In this document: piece after piece, positions 1 to 13,834 of the stretch
How positions within the stretch are numbered: position 1 is the stretch's first letter
Layout of the letters: the number at the start of each line of letters is the position of its first letter
Origin: Nymphaea colorata
Lineage: Eukaryota; Streptophyta; Magnoliopsida; Nymphaeales; Nymphaeaceae
Reading direction: 5' to 3'
DNA length: 64,000 nt
NCBI RefSeq assembly: GCF_008831285.2
Contig: NC_045150.1
Span: forward strand, 13,747,868 to 13,811,867
Program-made: the position numbers and the translations under genes
The notes under the pieces: model-generated
The model's input: only the letters and a program-made list of their open reading frames with translations
The model's database searches: none
What the model was told of the DNA's origin: nothing

Positions 1-1
1 G

Positions 2-2575
2 AAATCGCAAGTTTGAATGAAAGGGATTGCGATTAAAGCGTCCATTTCATCCCTCATTGTTAGTGCAACGAGTTAAACAAGTTGTTACGTTTATACTGAA
101 TGATTTTGGGGATTGAAACAACAAGTTCGTATAAATATTAATGAGATTTAAGTCATTCATTTGCTCCCTTATAGTTAATAAAGTGGGATCGACTTGTCGT
201 TTCATTCATATTGATTGGCTTAGGGGATTAAAATCACAAATTTGCCTAACTACAAATGGGATTTAAGACATTCATTTGATCTTTTGTAGTGAATTCAAAG
301 ATTTTAACTTGTTATTTCTACATCAAACAATTTAAACGATTGAAATGAAAAGTTCGTTCGAATGCCAATGAGATTTAGCCGTTCATTTACTCCAAATCCA
401 ATGAGTTAAACTTGTTCTTTGATACTTATAGTTAATCGAATGAGTATGACTTGTTGTTACATCTATATTATGTTATTCAAGGGGTAAATTTAAATTACAA
501 GTCGATATGAACACAATTGTTGAAGTCATTCCTTTCATCATTTGAAATCCAACACATTAAGCATGTTATTCGATCCCCTGCAGTTAATCCAACGAGTTTC
601 AATCATCCTTACATCCACTTTGATGGATTAAAGGAATGGAAATCATAGGTTCACGTGAACAGGAATGCAACTTAAGCCATTCATTTCATCATTTATAGCA
701 AATCCAACGAGTTAAACAGGTTACATTTGTATTTAATGATTTAAGGGATTGAAATCATAAGTTTGTAAGACTGCGAATGAGATTTAAAACCTTCAATTGA
801 TCACCTACAGTTAATCGAATGATTTTAACATTTTATTGCATTTGTACTGTTTGATTTAAGAAATTGAAATCCCAAGTTTGAATGAATACGAATGAGATTT
901 AAAACCTTCAATTGATCACCTACAGTTAATCGAATGATTTTAACATTTCATTGCATTTGTACTGATTGATTTAAGAAATTGAAATCCCAAGTTTGAATGA
1001 ATACGAATGAGATTTAAGCATTCATTTCATCCCTTATAGTCAATGCAATGAGTTAAACATGTTGTCACGTTTATACTGAATGAGTAAAGGGATTGAAACA
1101 ACAAGTTCGTATACATATAAATGAGATTTAAGTAATTCATTTGCTCTCTTATAGTTGATCAAGTGGGACCAGCTTGTTGTTTCATTCACATTGATTGGCT
1201 AAGTGGATTAAAATCACAAATTTACGTAACTACAAATGGGATTTAAGGCATTCATTTGATCTTTTTTACAGAATTCAAAGATTTAAACTTGTTATTTCTA
1301 CATCGAATTATTTAAACGATTGAAATCATAAGTTCGTTCGAATGCCAATGAGATTTAACCGCTAATTTACTCCCTTAGAGTAAATCCAATGAGTTGAACT
1401 TGTTCTTTGATACTTATAGTTAATCGAATGAGTATGACTTGTTGTTACATCTATATTTCGTTATTTAACGGGTGGATTTAAATCAAAAGTCGATATGAAC
1501 ACAATTGTTGAAGTCAATCCTTTCATCATTTGAAATCCAACACATTAACAAGTTATTCGATCCCTCACAGTTAATCCAACGAGTTTCAATCGTCCTTACA
1601 TCTACATTGATTGATTAAAGGAATGGAAATCATATGTTCACGTGAATAGGAATGGAACTTAAGCCATTTATTTCGTCACTTATAGCAAATCCAACGAGTT
1701 AAAATGGTTATATTTATATTTAATGATTTAAGGGATTGAAATCATAAATTTGTAAAACTGCGAATGAGGTTTAAAACATTCATTTGATCACCTACAGTTA
1801 ATCGAATGATTTTAACATTTTATTGCATTTGTACCGATTGATTTAAGAAATTGAAATCCTAAGTTTGAATGAATACAAATGAGATTTAAGCATTCATTTC
1901 ATCCCTTATATTCAATGCAATGAGTTAAACATGTTGTTATGTTTAGACTGAATGAATAAAGAGATTGAAACAACAAGTTCGCATAAATATGAACCAGATT
2001 TAGGTCATTCATTTGCTTCCTTATAGTTAATCAAGTGGGACCAGCTTGTTGTCTCATTCACATTGATTGGGTTAGGGGATTAAAACCACAAATTTACGTG
2101 ACTACAATTGGGTTTAATACATTCATTTGATCTTTTCTAGTGAATTCAAAGATTTAAAACTTATTATTTCTATATCGAACGATTTAAATGATTGAAATCG
2201 TAAGTTCATTTGAACGCCAGTGTGATTTAAACGTTCATTTACTCCCTCATAGTTAGTCCAATGAGTTGAATTTGTTATTTGATACTTATAGAAATCCGAA
2301 TGACTACAACTTGTTGTTACATCTATATTACGTGATTTAAGGGGTGGATTTAAATCACAAGTTCATATGAACGCAATTGTTTAAACCATTCATTTCATCA
2401 CATGAAGTTAATCCAATGGGTTGAACATGTTACATTTACATTTAATGATTTAAGGGATTGCAATCACAAGCTTACAAGACTATGAATAAGATTTCGAACC
2501 TTCATTTGATCACCTATAGTGGGTCGAATGTGTTTCACATTTCATTTTGTTTGCACTGGTTGATTTAAGAAATTG
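2..2575. repeat. Unit 1: A + extra monomer + B + C (2574 bp)
   Basis: Module A runs 2-867, an extra 114 bp monomer 868-981, B 982-1853 and C 1854-2575. The extra monomer is a tandem copy spanning the end of A7 and the start of B1: the stretch with the cctacagttaatcgaatg string and the following cccaag anchor appears twice in a row. Module A here carries a variant in monomer 1 (cattTCatcc near 48) that is also found in units 19-23. The window happens to open one base before a unit boundary. Confidence 0.9.
868..981. repeat. Single-monomer tandem duplication, 114 bp
   Basis: The anchors at 868 and 982 both read aaatcccaag and are followed by the same tttgaatgaatacg stretch. The first copy then continues with monomer-7-like sequence (aaaaccttcaattgatcacc) and the second with true B1 sequence (gcattcatttcatccc). 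The result is one additional monomer between A and B, the only single-monomer gain seen in the window. Slippage or unequal exchange offset by one monomer would produce it. Confidence 0.85.
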
Positions 2576-4161
2576 AAATCGCAAGTTTGAATGAAAGGGA
2601 TTGCGATTAAAGTGTCCATTTGATCCCTCATTGTTAGTGCAACGAGTTAAACAAGTTATTACGTTTATACTGAATGATTTTGGGGATTGAAACAACAAGT
2701 TCGTATAAATATTAATGAGATTTAAGTCATTCATTTGCTCCCTTATAGTTAATAAAGTGGGATCGACTTGTCGTTTCATTCATATTGATTGGCTTAGGGG
2801 ATCAAAATCACAAATTTGCCTAACTACAAATGAGATTTAAGACATTCATTTGATCTTTTGTAGTGAATTCAAAGATTTTAACTTGTTATTTCTACATCAA
2901 ACGATTTAAACGATTGAAATCAAAAGTTCGTTCGAATGCCAATGAGATTTAGCCGTTCATTTACTCCAAATCCAATGAGTTAAACTTGTTCTTTGATACT
3001 TATAGTTAGTCGAATGAGTATGACTTGTTGTTACATCTATATTACGTTATTTAAAGGGTAAATTTAAATCACAAGTCGATATGAACACAATTGTTGAATT
3101 CATTCCTTTCATCATTTGAAATCCAACACATTAAACATGTTATCCGATCCCCTGCAGTTAATCCAACGAGTTTCAATCATCCTTACATCCACTTTGATAG
3201 ATTAAAGGAATGGAAATCATAGGTTCACGTGAACAGGAATGCAACTTAAGCCATTCATTTCATCACTTATAGCAAATCCAACGAGTTAAACAGGTTACAT
3301 TTATATTTAATGATTTAAGGGATTGAAATCATAAGTTTGTAAGACTGCCAATGAGATTTAAAACCTTCAATTGATCACTTACAGTTAATCGAATGATTTT
3401 AACATTTTATTGCATTTGTACTGATTGATTTAAGAAATTGAAATCCCATGTTCGAATGAATACGAATGAGATTTAAACATTCATTTCATCCCTTATATTG
3501 AATGCAATGAGTTAAACCTGTTGTTACGTTTATACTGAATGAATAAAGAGATTGAAACAACAAGTTCGCACAAATACGAACCAGATTTAAGTCATTCATT
3601 TGCTTCCTTATAGTTAATCAAGTGGGACCAGCTTGTTGTCTCATTCACATTGATTGGCTTAGGGGATTAAAATCACATATTTACGTGACTACAATTGGGT
3701 TTAATACATTCATTTGATCTTTTCTAGTGAATTCAAATATTTAAACTTGTTATTTCTATATTGAACGATTTAAATGATTGAAATCGTAAGTTCATTTGAA
3801 CGCCAGTCAGATTTAAACGTTCATTTACTCCCTCATAGTTGGTCCAATGAGTTGAATTTGTTATTTGATACTTATAGAAAACCGAATGACTACAACTTGT
3901 TGTTACATCAATATTACGTGATTTAAGGGGTGGATTTAAATCACAAGTTCACATGAACGCAATTGTTTAAACCATTCATTTCATCACATGAAGTTAATCC
4001 AATGGGTTGAACATGTTACATTTACATTTAATGATTTAAGGGATTGCAATCACAAGCTTACAAGACTATGAATAAGATTTCGAACCTTCATTTGATCACC
4101 TATAGTGGGTCGAATGTGTTTCACATTTCATTTTGTTTGCACTGGTTGATTTAAGAAATTG
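2576..4161. repeat. Unit 2: A-C short unit (1586 bp)
   Basis: Module A 2576-3440 (865 bp) is followed directly by C 3441-4161 (721 bp), with no B. The A-to-C change falls at the module boundary: the first monomer after A already carries C1 features (ttatattgaatgc, then gaataaagag). It is almost indistinguishable by eye from unit 3, including shared private variants such as the tagtgggtcg string in C6. Confidence 0.93.
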
Positions 4162-5747
4162 AAATCGCAAGTTTGAATGAAAGGGATTGCGATTAAAGTG
4201 TCCATTTGATCCCTCATTGTTAGTGCAACGAGTTAAACAAGTTATTACGTTTATACTGAATGATTTTGGGGATTGAAACAACAAGTTCGTATAAATATTA
4301 ATGAGATTTAAGTCATTCATTTGCTCCCTTATAGTTAATAAAGTGGGATCGACTTGTCGTTTCATTCATATTGATTGGCTTAGGGGATCAAAATCACAAA
4401 TTTGCCTAACTACAAATGAGATTTAAGACATTCATTTGATCTTTTGTAGTGAATTCAAAGATTTTAACTTGTTATTTCTACATCAAACGATTTAAACGAT
4501 TGAAATCAAAAGTTCGTTCGAATGCCAATGAGATTTAGCCGTTCATTTACTCCAAATCCAATGAGTTAAACTTGTTCTTTGATACTTATAGTTAGTCGAA
4601 TGAGTATGACTTGTTGTTACATCTATATTACGTTATTTAAAGGGTAAATTTAAATCACAAGTCGATATGAACACAATTGTTGAATTCATTCCTTTCATCA
4701 TTTGAAATCCAACACATTAAACATGTTATCCGATCCCCTGCAGTTAATCCAACGAGTTTCAATCATCCTTACATCCACTTTGATAGATTAAAGGAATGGA
4801 AATCATAGGTTCACGTGAACAGGAATGCAACTTAAGCCATTCATTTCATCACTTATAGCAAATCCAACGAGTTAAACAGGTTACATTTATATTTAATGAT
4901 TTAAGGGATTGAAATCATAAGTTTGTAAGACTGCCAATGAGATTTAAAACCTTCAATTGATCACTTACAGTTAATCGAATGATTTTAACATTTTATTGCA
5001 TTTGTACTGATTGATTTAAGAAATTGAAATCCCATGTTCGAATGAATACGAATGAGATTTAAACATTCATTTCATCCCTTATATTGAATGCAATGAGTTA
5101 AACCTGTTGTTACGTTTATACTGAATGAATAAAGAGATTGAAACAACAAGTTCGCACAAATACGAACCAGATTTAAGTCATTCATTTGCTTCCTTATAGT
5201 TAATCAAGTGGGACCAGCTTGTTGTCTCATTCACATTGATTGGCTTAGGGGATTAAAATCACATATTTACGTGACTACAATTGGGTTTAATACATTCATT
5301 TGATCTTTTCTAGTGAATTCAAATATTTAAACTTGTTATTTCTATATTGAACGATTTAAATGATTGAAATCGTAAGTTCATTTGAACGCCAGTCAGATTT
5401 AAACGTTCATTTACTCCCTCATAGTTGGTCCAATGAGTTGAATTTGTTATTTGATACTTATAGAAAACCGAATGACTACAACTTGTTGTTACATCAATAT
5501 TACGTGATTTAAGGGGTGGATTTAAATCACAAGTTCACATGAACGCAATTGTTTAAACCATTCATTTCATCACATGAAGTTAATCCAATGGGTTGAACAT
5601 GTTCCATTTACATTTAATGATTTAAGAGATTGCAATCACGCGCTTCCAAGACTATGAATAAGATTTTGAACCTTCATTTGATCACCTATAGTGGGTCGAA
5701 TGAGTTTCACATTTCATTTTGTTTGCACTGGTTGATTTAAGAAATTG
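4162..5747. repeat. Unit 3: A-C short unit (1586 bp)
   Basis: Module A 4162-5026 and C 5027-5747. A near-perfect copy of unit 2, shifted by exactly 1586 bp. The match breaks near 5603, where acatgttcc replaces acatgttac, and from there the sequence follows unit 4 instead (agagattgcaatcacg, cgcttccaag). Confidence 0.93.
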
Positions 5748-7333
5748 AAATCCCAAGTTTGAATGAAAGAGATTGTGATTAAAGCGTCCATTTGATCCCT
5801 TATTGTTAGTGCAACGAGTTAAACAAGTTGTTACGTTTATACTGAATAATTTTTGGGATTGAAACAACAAGTTGGTATAAATATTAATGAGATTTAAGTC
5901 ATTCATTTGCTCCCTTATAGTTAATAAAGTGGGATCGACTTGTCGTTTCATTCATATTGATTGGCTTAGGGGATTAAAATCACAAATTTGCCTAACTACA
6001 AATGAGATTTAAGACATTCATTTGATCTTTTGTAGTGAATTCAAAGATTTTAACTTGTTATTTCTACATCAAACAATTTAAACGATTGAAATCAAAAGTT
6101 TGTTCGAATGCCAATGAGATTTAGCCTTTCATTTACTCCAAATCCAATGAGTTAAACTTGTTCTTTGATACTTATAGTTAGTCGAATGAGTATGACTTGT
6201 TGTTACATCCATATTACGTAACTTAAGGGGTAAATTTAAATCACAAGTCGATATGAACACAATTGTTGAAGTCATTCCTTTCATAATTTGAAATCCAACA
6301 CATTAAACATGTTATCCGATCCCCTACAGTTAATCCAACGAGTTTCAATCATCCTTAAATCCACTTTGATAGATTAAAGGAATGGAAATCATAGGTTCAC
6401 GTGAACAGGAATGCAACTTAAGCCATTCATTTCATCACTTATAGCAAATCCAACGAGTTAAACAGGTTACATTTGTATTTAATGATTTAAGGGATTGAAA
6501 TCATAAGTTTGTAAGACTGCGAATGAGATTTAAAACCTTCAATTGATCACCTACAGTTAATCGAATCATTTTAACATTTTATTGCATTTGTACTGATTGA
6601 TTTAAGAAATTGAAATCCCAAGTTTGAATGAATACGAATGAGATTTAAGCATTCATTTCATCCCTTATAGTCAATGCAATGAGTTAAACATGTTGTTACG
6701 TTTATACTGAATGAGTAAATGGATTGAAACAACAAGTTCACATAAATATGAACCAGATTTAAGTCATTCATTTGCTTCCTTATAGTTAATCAAGTGGGAC
6801 CAGCTTGTTGTCTCATTCACATTGATTGGCTTAGGGGATTAAAATCACAAATTTACGTGACTACAATTGGGTTTAATACATTCATTTGATCTTTTGTAGT
6901 GAATTCAAATATTTAAACTTGTTATTTCTATATTGAACGATTTAAATGATTGAAATCGTAAGTTCATTTGAACGCCAGTCAGATTTAAACGTTCATTTAC
7001 TCCCTCATAGTTAGTCCAATGAGTTGAATTTGTTATTTGATACTTATAGAAAACCGAATGACCACAACTTGTTGTTACATCCATATTACGTGATTTAAGG
7101 GGTGGATTTAAATCACAAGTTCATATGAACGCAATTGTTTAAACCATTCATTTCATCACATGAAGTTAATCCAATGGGTTGAACATGTTCCATTTACATT
7201 TAATGATTTAAGGGATTGCAATCACAAGCTTACAAGACTATGAATAAGATTTCGAACCTTCATTTGATCACCTATAGTGGGTCGAATGAGTTTCACATTT
7301 CATTTTGTTTGCACTGGTTGATTTAAGAAATTG
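5748..7333. repeat. Unit 4: A-C short unit with a B/C chimeric first monomer (1586 bp)
   Basis: Module A 5748-6612 is followed by a 721 bp C-length module at 6613-7333. Its first monomer is B-like (ttatagtcaatgc, gagtaaa near 6667-6719), and the sequence becomes C-like from monomer 2 (cataaatatgaaccag). The B-to-C switch therefore lies near 6720-6740, at a different place from units 2 and 3, pointing to an independent crossover of the same kind. Confidence 0.88.
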
Positions 7334-9788
7334 AAATCACAAGTTTGAATGAAAGAGATTGCGATTAAAGCGTCCATTTGATCCCTTATTGTTAGTGCAA
7401 TGAGTTAAACAAGTTGTTACGTTTATACTGAATAATTTTTGGGATTGAAACAACAAGTTCGTATAAATATTAATGAGATTCAAGTCATTCATTTGCTCCC
7501 TTATAGTTAATAAAGTGGGATCGACTTGTCGTTTCATTCATATTGATTGGCGTAGGGGATTAAAATCACAAATTTGCCTAACTACAAATGGGATTTAAGA
7601 CATTCATTTGATCTTTTGTAGTGAATTCAAAGATTTTAACTTGTTATTTCTACATCAAACAATTTAAACGATTGAAATCAAAAGTTCGTTCGAATGCCAA
7701 TGAGATTTGGCCTTCATTTGCTCCAAATCCAATGAGTTAAACTTGTTCTTTGATACTTATAGTTAGTCGAATGAGTATGACTTGTTGTTACATCTATATT
7801 ACGTAATTTAAGGGGTAAATTTAAATCACAAGTCGATATGAACACAATTGTTGAAGTCATTCCTTTCATAATTTGAAATCCAACACATTAAACATGTTAT
7901 CCGATCCCCTGTAGTTAATCCAACGAGTTTCAATCATCCTTAAATCCACTTTGATAGATGAAAGGAATGGAAATCATAGGTTCACGTGAACAGGAATGCA
8001 ACTTAAGCCATTCATTTCATCACTTATAGCAAATCCAACGAGTTAAACAGGTTACATTTGTAGTTAATGATTTAAGGGATTGAAATCATAAGTTTGTAAG
8101 ACTGCGAATGAGATTTAAAACCTTCAATTGATCACCTACAGTAAATCGAATCATTTTAACATTTTATTGCATTTGTACTGATTGATTTAAGAAATTGAAA
8201 TCCTAAGTTTGAATGAATATGAATGAGATTTAAGCATTCATTTCATCCCTTATAGTCATTGCAATGAGTTAAACATGTTGTTACGTTTATACTGAATGAG
8301 TAAAGGGATTGAAACAACAAGTTCGTATAAATATAAATGAGATTTAAGTCATTCATTTGCTCTCTTATAGTTAATCAAGTGGGACCAGCTTGTTGTTTCA
8401 TTCACATTGATTGGCTAAGTGAATTAAAATCACAAATTTACGTAACTACAAATGGGATTTAAGGCATTCATTTGATCTTTTTTACATAATTCAAAGATTT
8501 AAACTTGTTATTTCTACATCGAATCATTTAAACGATTGAAATCATAAGTTCGTTCGAATGCCAATGAGATTTAACCGTTAATTTACTCCCTTAGAATCCA
8601 ATGAGTTGAACTTGTTCTTTGATACTTATAGTGAATCGAATGAGTATGACTTGTTGTTACATCTATATTTTGTTATTTAACGGGTGGATTTAAATCAAAA
8701 GTCGATATGAACACAATTGTTGAAGCCAATCCTTTCATCATTTGAAATCCAACACATTAAACAAGTTATTCGATCCCTCACAGTTAATCCAACGAGTTTC
8801 AATCGTCCTTACATCTACATTGATTGATTAAAGGAATGGAAATCATATGTTCACATGAATAGCAATGGAACTTAAGCCATTTATTTCATCACTTATAGCA
8901 AATCCAACGAGTTAAACTGGTTACATTTATATTTAATGATTTAAGGGTTTGAAATCATAAATTTGTAAAACTGCGAATGAGGTTTAAAACATTCATTTGA
9001 TCACCTACAGTTAATCGAATGATTTTAACATTTTATTGCATTTGTACTGATTGATTTAAGAAATTGAAATCCTAAGTTTGAATGAATACAAATGAGATTT
9101 AAGCATTCATTTCATCCCTTATATTCAATGCAATGAGTTAAACATGTTGTTATGTTTATACTGAATGAATAAAGAGATTGAAACAACAAGTTCGCATAAA
9201 TATGAACCAGATTTAAGTCATTGATTTGCTTCCTTATAGTTAATCAAGTGGGACCAGCTTGTTGTCTCATTCACATTGATTGGGTTAGGGGAATAAAACC
9301 ACAAATTTACGTGACTACAATTGGGTTTAATACATTCATTTGATCTTTTCTAGTGAATTCAAAGATTTAAAACTTGTTATTTCTATATCGAACGATTTAA
9401 ATGATTGAAATCGTAAGTTCATTTGAACGCCAGTGAGATTTAAACGTTCATTTACTCCCTCATAGTTAGTCCAATGAGTTGAATTTGTTATTTGATACTT
9501 ATAGAAAACCGTATGACTACAACTTGTTGTTACATCTATATTACGTGATTTAAGGGGTGGATTTAAATCACAAGTTCATATGAACGCAATTGTTTAAACC
9601 ATTCATTTTATCACATGAAGTTAATCCAACGGGTTGAACGTGTTCCATTTACATTTAATGATTTAAGGGATTGCATTCACAAGCTTACAAGCCTATGAAT
9701 AAGATTTTGAACCTTCATTTGATCACCTATAGTTGATCGAATGAGTTTCACATTTCATTTTGTTTGCACTGGTTGATTTAATAAATTG
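7334..9788. repeat. Unit 5: A-B-C (2455 bp)
   Basis: Module A 7334-8197 (864), B 8198-9067 (870) and C 9068-9788 (721). It is the first standard three-module unit after the run of short units. B has a small loss around 8592-8598 (ttagaatccaatg instead of ttagagtaaatccaatg). Confidence 0.92.
9574..9585. other. 12 bp palindrome with CATATG core in C5 (representative)
   Basis: GTTCATATGAAC is a perfect palindrome at the same phase of the fused monomer C5 as the CACGTG palindrome has in monomer 6. Its core also fits the CANNTG E-box form. It is intact in many C modules (for example units 1, 4-8, 13-15 and 26) and broken to gttcttattaac in units 17 and 19-25. Confidence 0.8.
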
Positions 9789-12248
9789 AAATCACAAGTT
9801 TGAATGAAAGGGATTGCGATTAAAGCGTCCATTTGATCCCTCATTGTTAATGCAACGAGTTAAACAAGTTGTTACGTTTATACTGAATGATTTTGGGGAT
9901 TGAAACAACAAGTTCGTATAAATATCAATGAGATTTAAGTCATTCATTTGCTCCCTTATAGTCAAAAAAGTGGGATCGACTTGTCGTTTCATTCATATTT
10001 GATTAGCTTAGGGGATTAAAATCACAAATTTGCCTAACTACAAATCGGATTTAAGACATTCGTTTGATCTTTTGTTGTGAATTCAAAGATTTTAACTTGT
10101 TATTTCTACATCAAACGATTTAAACGATTGAAATCAAAAGTTCGTTCGAATGCCAATGAGATTTAGCCGTTCATTTACTCTAAATCCAATGAGTTGAACT
10201 TGTTCTTTGATACTTATAGTTAATCGAATGAGTATGACTTGTTGTTACATCTATATTACGTTATTTAAGGGGTAAATTTAAATCACAAGTCGATATGAAC
10301 ACAATTGTTGAAGCCATTCCTTTCATCATTTGAAATCCAACACAGTAAACATGTTATCCGATCCCCTGCAGTTAATCCAACGACTTTCTATCATCCTTAC
10401 ATCCACTTTGATAGATTAAAGGAATGGAAATCATAGGTTCACGTGAACAGGAATGCAACATAAGCCATTCCTTTCATCACTTATAGCAAATCCAACGAGT
10501 TAAACATGTTACATTTATATTTAGTGATTTAAGGGATTGAAATCATAAGTTTGTAAGACTGCGAATGAGATTTAAAACCTTCAATTGATCACCTACAGTT
10601 AATCGAATGATTTTAACATTTTATTGCATTTGTACTGATTGATTTAAGAAATTGAAATCACAAGTTTGAATGAATACAAATGAAATTTAAGCATTCATTT
10701 CATCCCTCATAGTCAATGCAATGAGTTAAACATGTTGTTACTTTTATACTGAATGAGTAAAGGGATTGAAACAACAAGTTCGTATAAATATAAATGAGAT
10801 TTAAGTCATTCATTTGCTCTCTTATAGTTAATCAAGTGGGACCAGCTTGTTGTTTCATTCACATTGATTGGCTAAGGGGATTAAAATCACAAATTTACGC
10901 AACTATAAATGGGATTTAAGGCATTCATTTGATCTTTTTTACAGATTTCAACGATTTAAACTTGTTATTTCTACATCGAATGATTTAAACGATTGAAATC
11001 ATAAGTTCGTTCGAATGCCAATGAGAATTAATTGTTATTTTACTCCCTTAGAGTAAATCCCATGAGTTGAACTTGTTCTTTGATACTTTTAGTTAATCGA
11101 ATGAGTATGACTTGTTGTTACATCTATATTTCGTTATTTCATGGGTGGATTTAAATCACAAGTCGATATGAACACAATTGTTGAAGCCAATCCTTTCATC
11201 ATTTGAAATCCAACACATTAAACAAGTTATTCGATCCCTCACAGTTAATCCAACGAGTTTCAATCGTCCTTACATCTACATTGATTGATTAAAGGAATGA
11301 AAATCATAGGTTCACGTTAATAGGAATGGCACCTAAGCCAATTATTTCATCACTTATAGCAAATCCAACGAGTTAGACTGGTTACATTTATATTTAATGA
11401 TTTAAGGGATTGAAATCATAAGTTTGTAAGACTGCGAATGAGATTTAAAACATTCATTTGATCACCTACAGTTAATCGAATGATTTTAACATTTTATTGC
11501 ATTTGTACTGATTGATTTAAGAAATTGAAATCCCAAGTTTGAATGAATACGAATGAGATTTAAGCATTCATTTCATCCCCCATATTCAATGCAATGAGTT
11601 AAACATGTTGTTACGTTTATACTGAATGAATAAAGGGATTGAAACAAGAAGTTCGCATAAATATGAACCATATTTAAGTCATTGATTTGCTTCCTTATAG
11701 TTAATCAAGTGGGACCAGCTTGTTGTCTCATTCACATTGATTGGCTTAGGGGATTAAAATCACAAATTTACGTGATTACAATTGGGTTTAATACATTCAT
11801 TTGATCTTTTGTAGTGAATTCAAAGATTTAAACTTGTTATTTCTATATCGAACGATTTAAATGATTGAAATCGTAAGTTCGTTTGAACGCCAATGAGATT
11901 TAACCGTTCATTTACTCCCTCATAGTTTGTCCAATGAGTTGAATTTGTTATTTGATACTTATAAAAAACCGAATGACTGCAACTTGTTGTTACATCCATA
12001 TTACGTGATTTAAGGGGTGGATTTAAATCACAAGTTCATATGAATGCAATTGTTTAAGCCATTCATTTCATCACATGAAGTTAATCCAACGGGTTGACCA
12101 TGTTTCATTGACATTTAATGATTTAAGGGATTGCAATCACAAGCTTACAAGGCTATGAATAAGATTTCGAACCTTCATTTGATCACCTATAGTTGATCGA
12201 ATGAGTTTCACATTTCATTTTGTTTGCACTGGTTGATTTAAGAAATTG
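9789..12248. repeat. Unit 6: A-B-C (2460 bp)
   Basis: Module A 9789-10654 (866), B 10655-11527 (873) and C 11528-12248 (721). All three modules are complete. Only scattered substitutions distinguish it from the canonical unit, with a one-base insertion near 9997 (catatttgatt). Confidence 0.92.
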
Positions 12249-13834
12249 AAATCGCAAGTTTGAATGAAAGGGATTGCGATTAAAGCGTCCATTTGATCCC
12301 CTATTGTTAATGCAACGAGTTAAACAAGTTGTTACGTTTATACAGAATGATTTTGGGGATTGAAACAACAAGTTCGTATAAATATTAATGAGATTTAAGT
12401 CATTCATTTGCTCCCTTATAGTTAATAAAGTGGGATCGACTTGTCGTTTCATTAATATTGATTGGCTTAGGGGATTAAAATCACAAATTTGCCTAAATAC
12501 AACAGGGATTTAAGACATTCATTTGATCTTTTGTAGTGAATTCAAAGATTTTAACTTGTTATTTCTACATCAAACGATTTAAACAATTGAAATCAAAAGT
12601 TCGTTCGAATGCCAATGAGATTTAACCGTTCATTTACTCCAAATCTAATGAGTTGAACTTGTTCTTTGATACTTATAATTAATCGAATGAGTATGACTTG
12701 TTGTTACATCTATATTACGTTATTTAAGGGGTAAATTTAAATCACAAGTCGATATGAACATAATTGTTGATGTCATTCCTTTCATCATTTGAAATCCAAC
12801 ACACTAATCATGTTATCCGATCCCCTGCAGTTAATCCAACGAGTTTCAATCATCCTTACATCCACTTTGATAGATTAAAGTAATGGAAAGCATAGGTTCA
12901 CGTGAACAGGAATGCAACTTAAGCGATTCATTTCATCAATTTTAGCAAATCCAATGAGTTAAAGAGGTTACATTTATATTTAATGATTTAAGGGATTGAA
13001 ATCATAAGTTTGAAAGACTGCGAATGAGATTTAAAACCTTCAATTGATCACCTATAGTTAATCGAATGATTTTAACATTTTATTGCATTTGTACTAATTG
13101 ATTTAAGAAATTAAAATCACAAGTTTGAAGGAATACAAATGAAATTTAAGGATTCATTTCATCCCTCAAAGTCAATGCAATGAGTTAAACATGTTGTTAC
13201 GTTTATACTGAATGAGTAAAGGGATTGAAACAACAAGTTCGTATAAATATAAATGAGATTTAAGTCATTCATTTGCTCTCTTATAGTTAATCAAGTGGGA
13301 CCAGCTTGTTGTTTCATTCACATTGATTGGCTAAGGGGATTAAAATCACAAATTTACGTGATTACAATTGGGTTTAATACATTCATTTGATCTTTTGTAG
13401 TGAGTTCGAAGATTTAAACTTGTTATTTCTATATCGAACGATTTAAATTATTGAAATCGTAAGTTTGTTTGAACGCCAATGGGATTTAACCGTTCATTTA
13501 CTCCTTCATAGTTTGTCCAATGAGTTGAATTTGTTATTTGATACTTGTATAAAACCGAATGACTACAACTTGTTGTTACATCCATATTACGTGATTTAAG
13601 GGGTGGATTTAAATCACAAGTTCATATGAACGCAATTGTTTAAGCCATTCATTTCATCACATGAAGTTAATCCAACGGGTTGAACATGTTCCATTTACAC
13701 TTAATGATTTAAGGGATTGCAATCACAAGCTTACAATGCTATGAATAAGATTTTGAACCTTCATTTTATCACCTATAGTTGATCGAATGAGTTTCACATT
13801 TCATTTTGTTTGCACTGGTTGATTTAAGAAATTG
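12249..13834. repeat. Unit 7: A-C short unit with late B/C switch (1586 bp)
   Basis: Module A 12249-13113 (865) is followed by a 721 bp module at 13114-13834. Its monomers 1 and 2 are B-like (tagtcaatgc, tataaatataaatgag, ggctaagggg). It turns C-like inside monomer 3, about 13355-13375 (acgtgattacaattggg). This is a third distinct breakpoint giving the same 1586 bp length as units 2-4. Confidence 0.88.
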
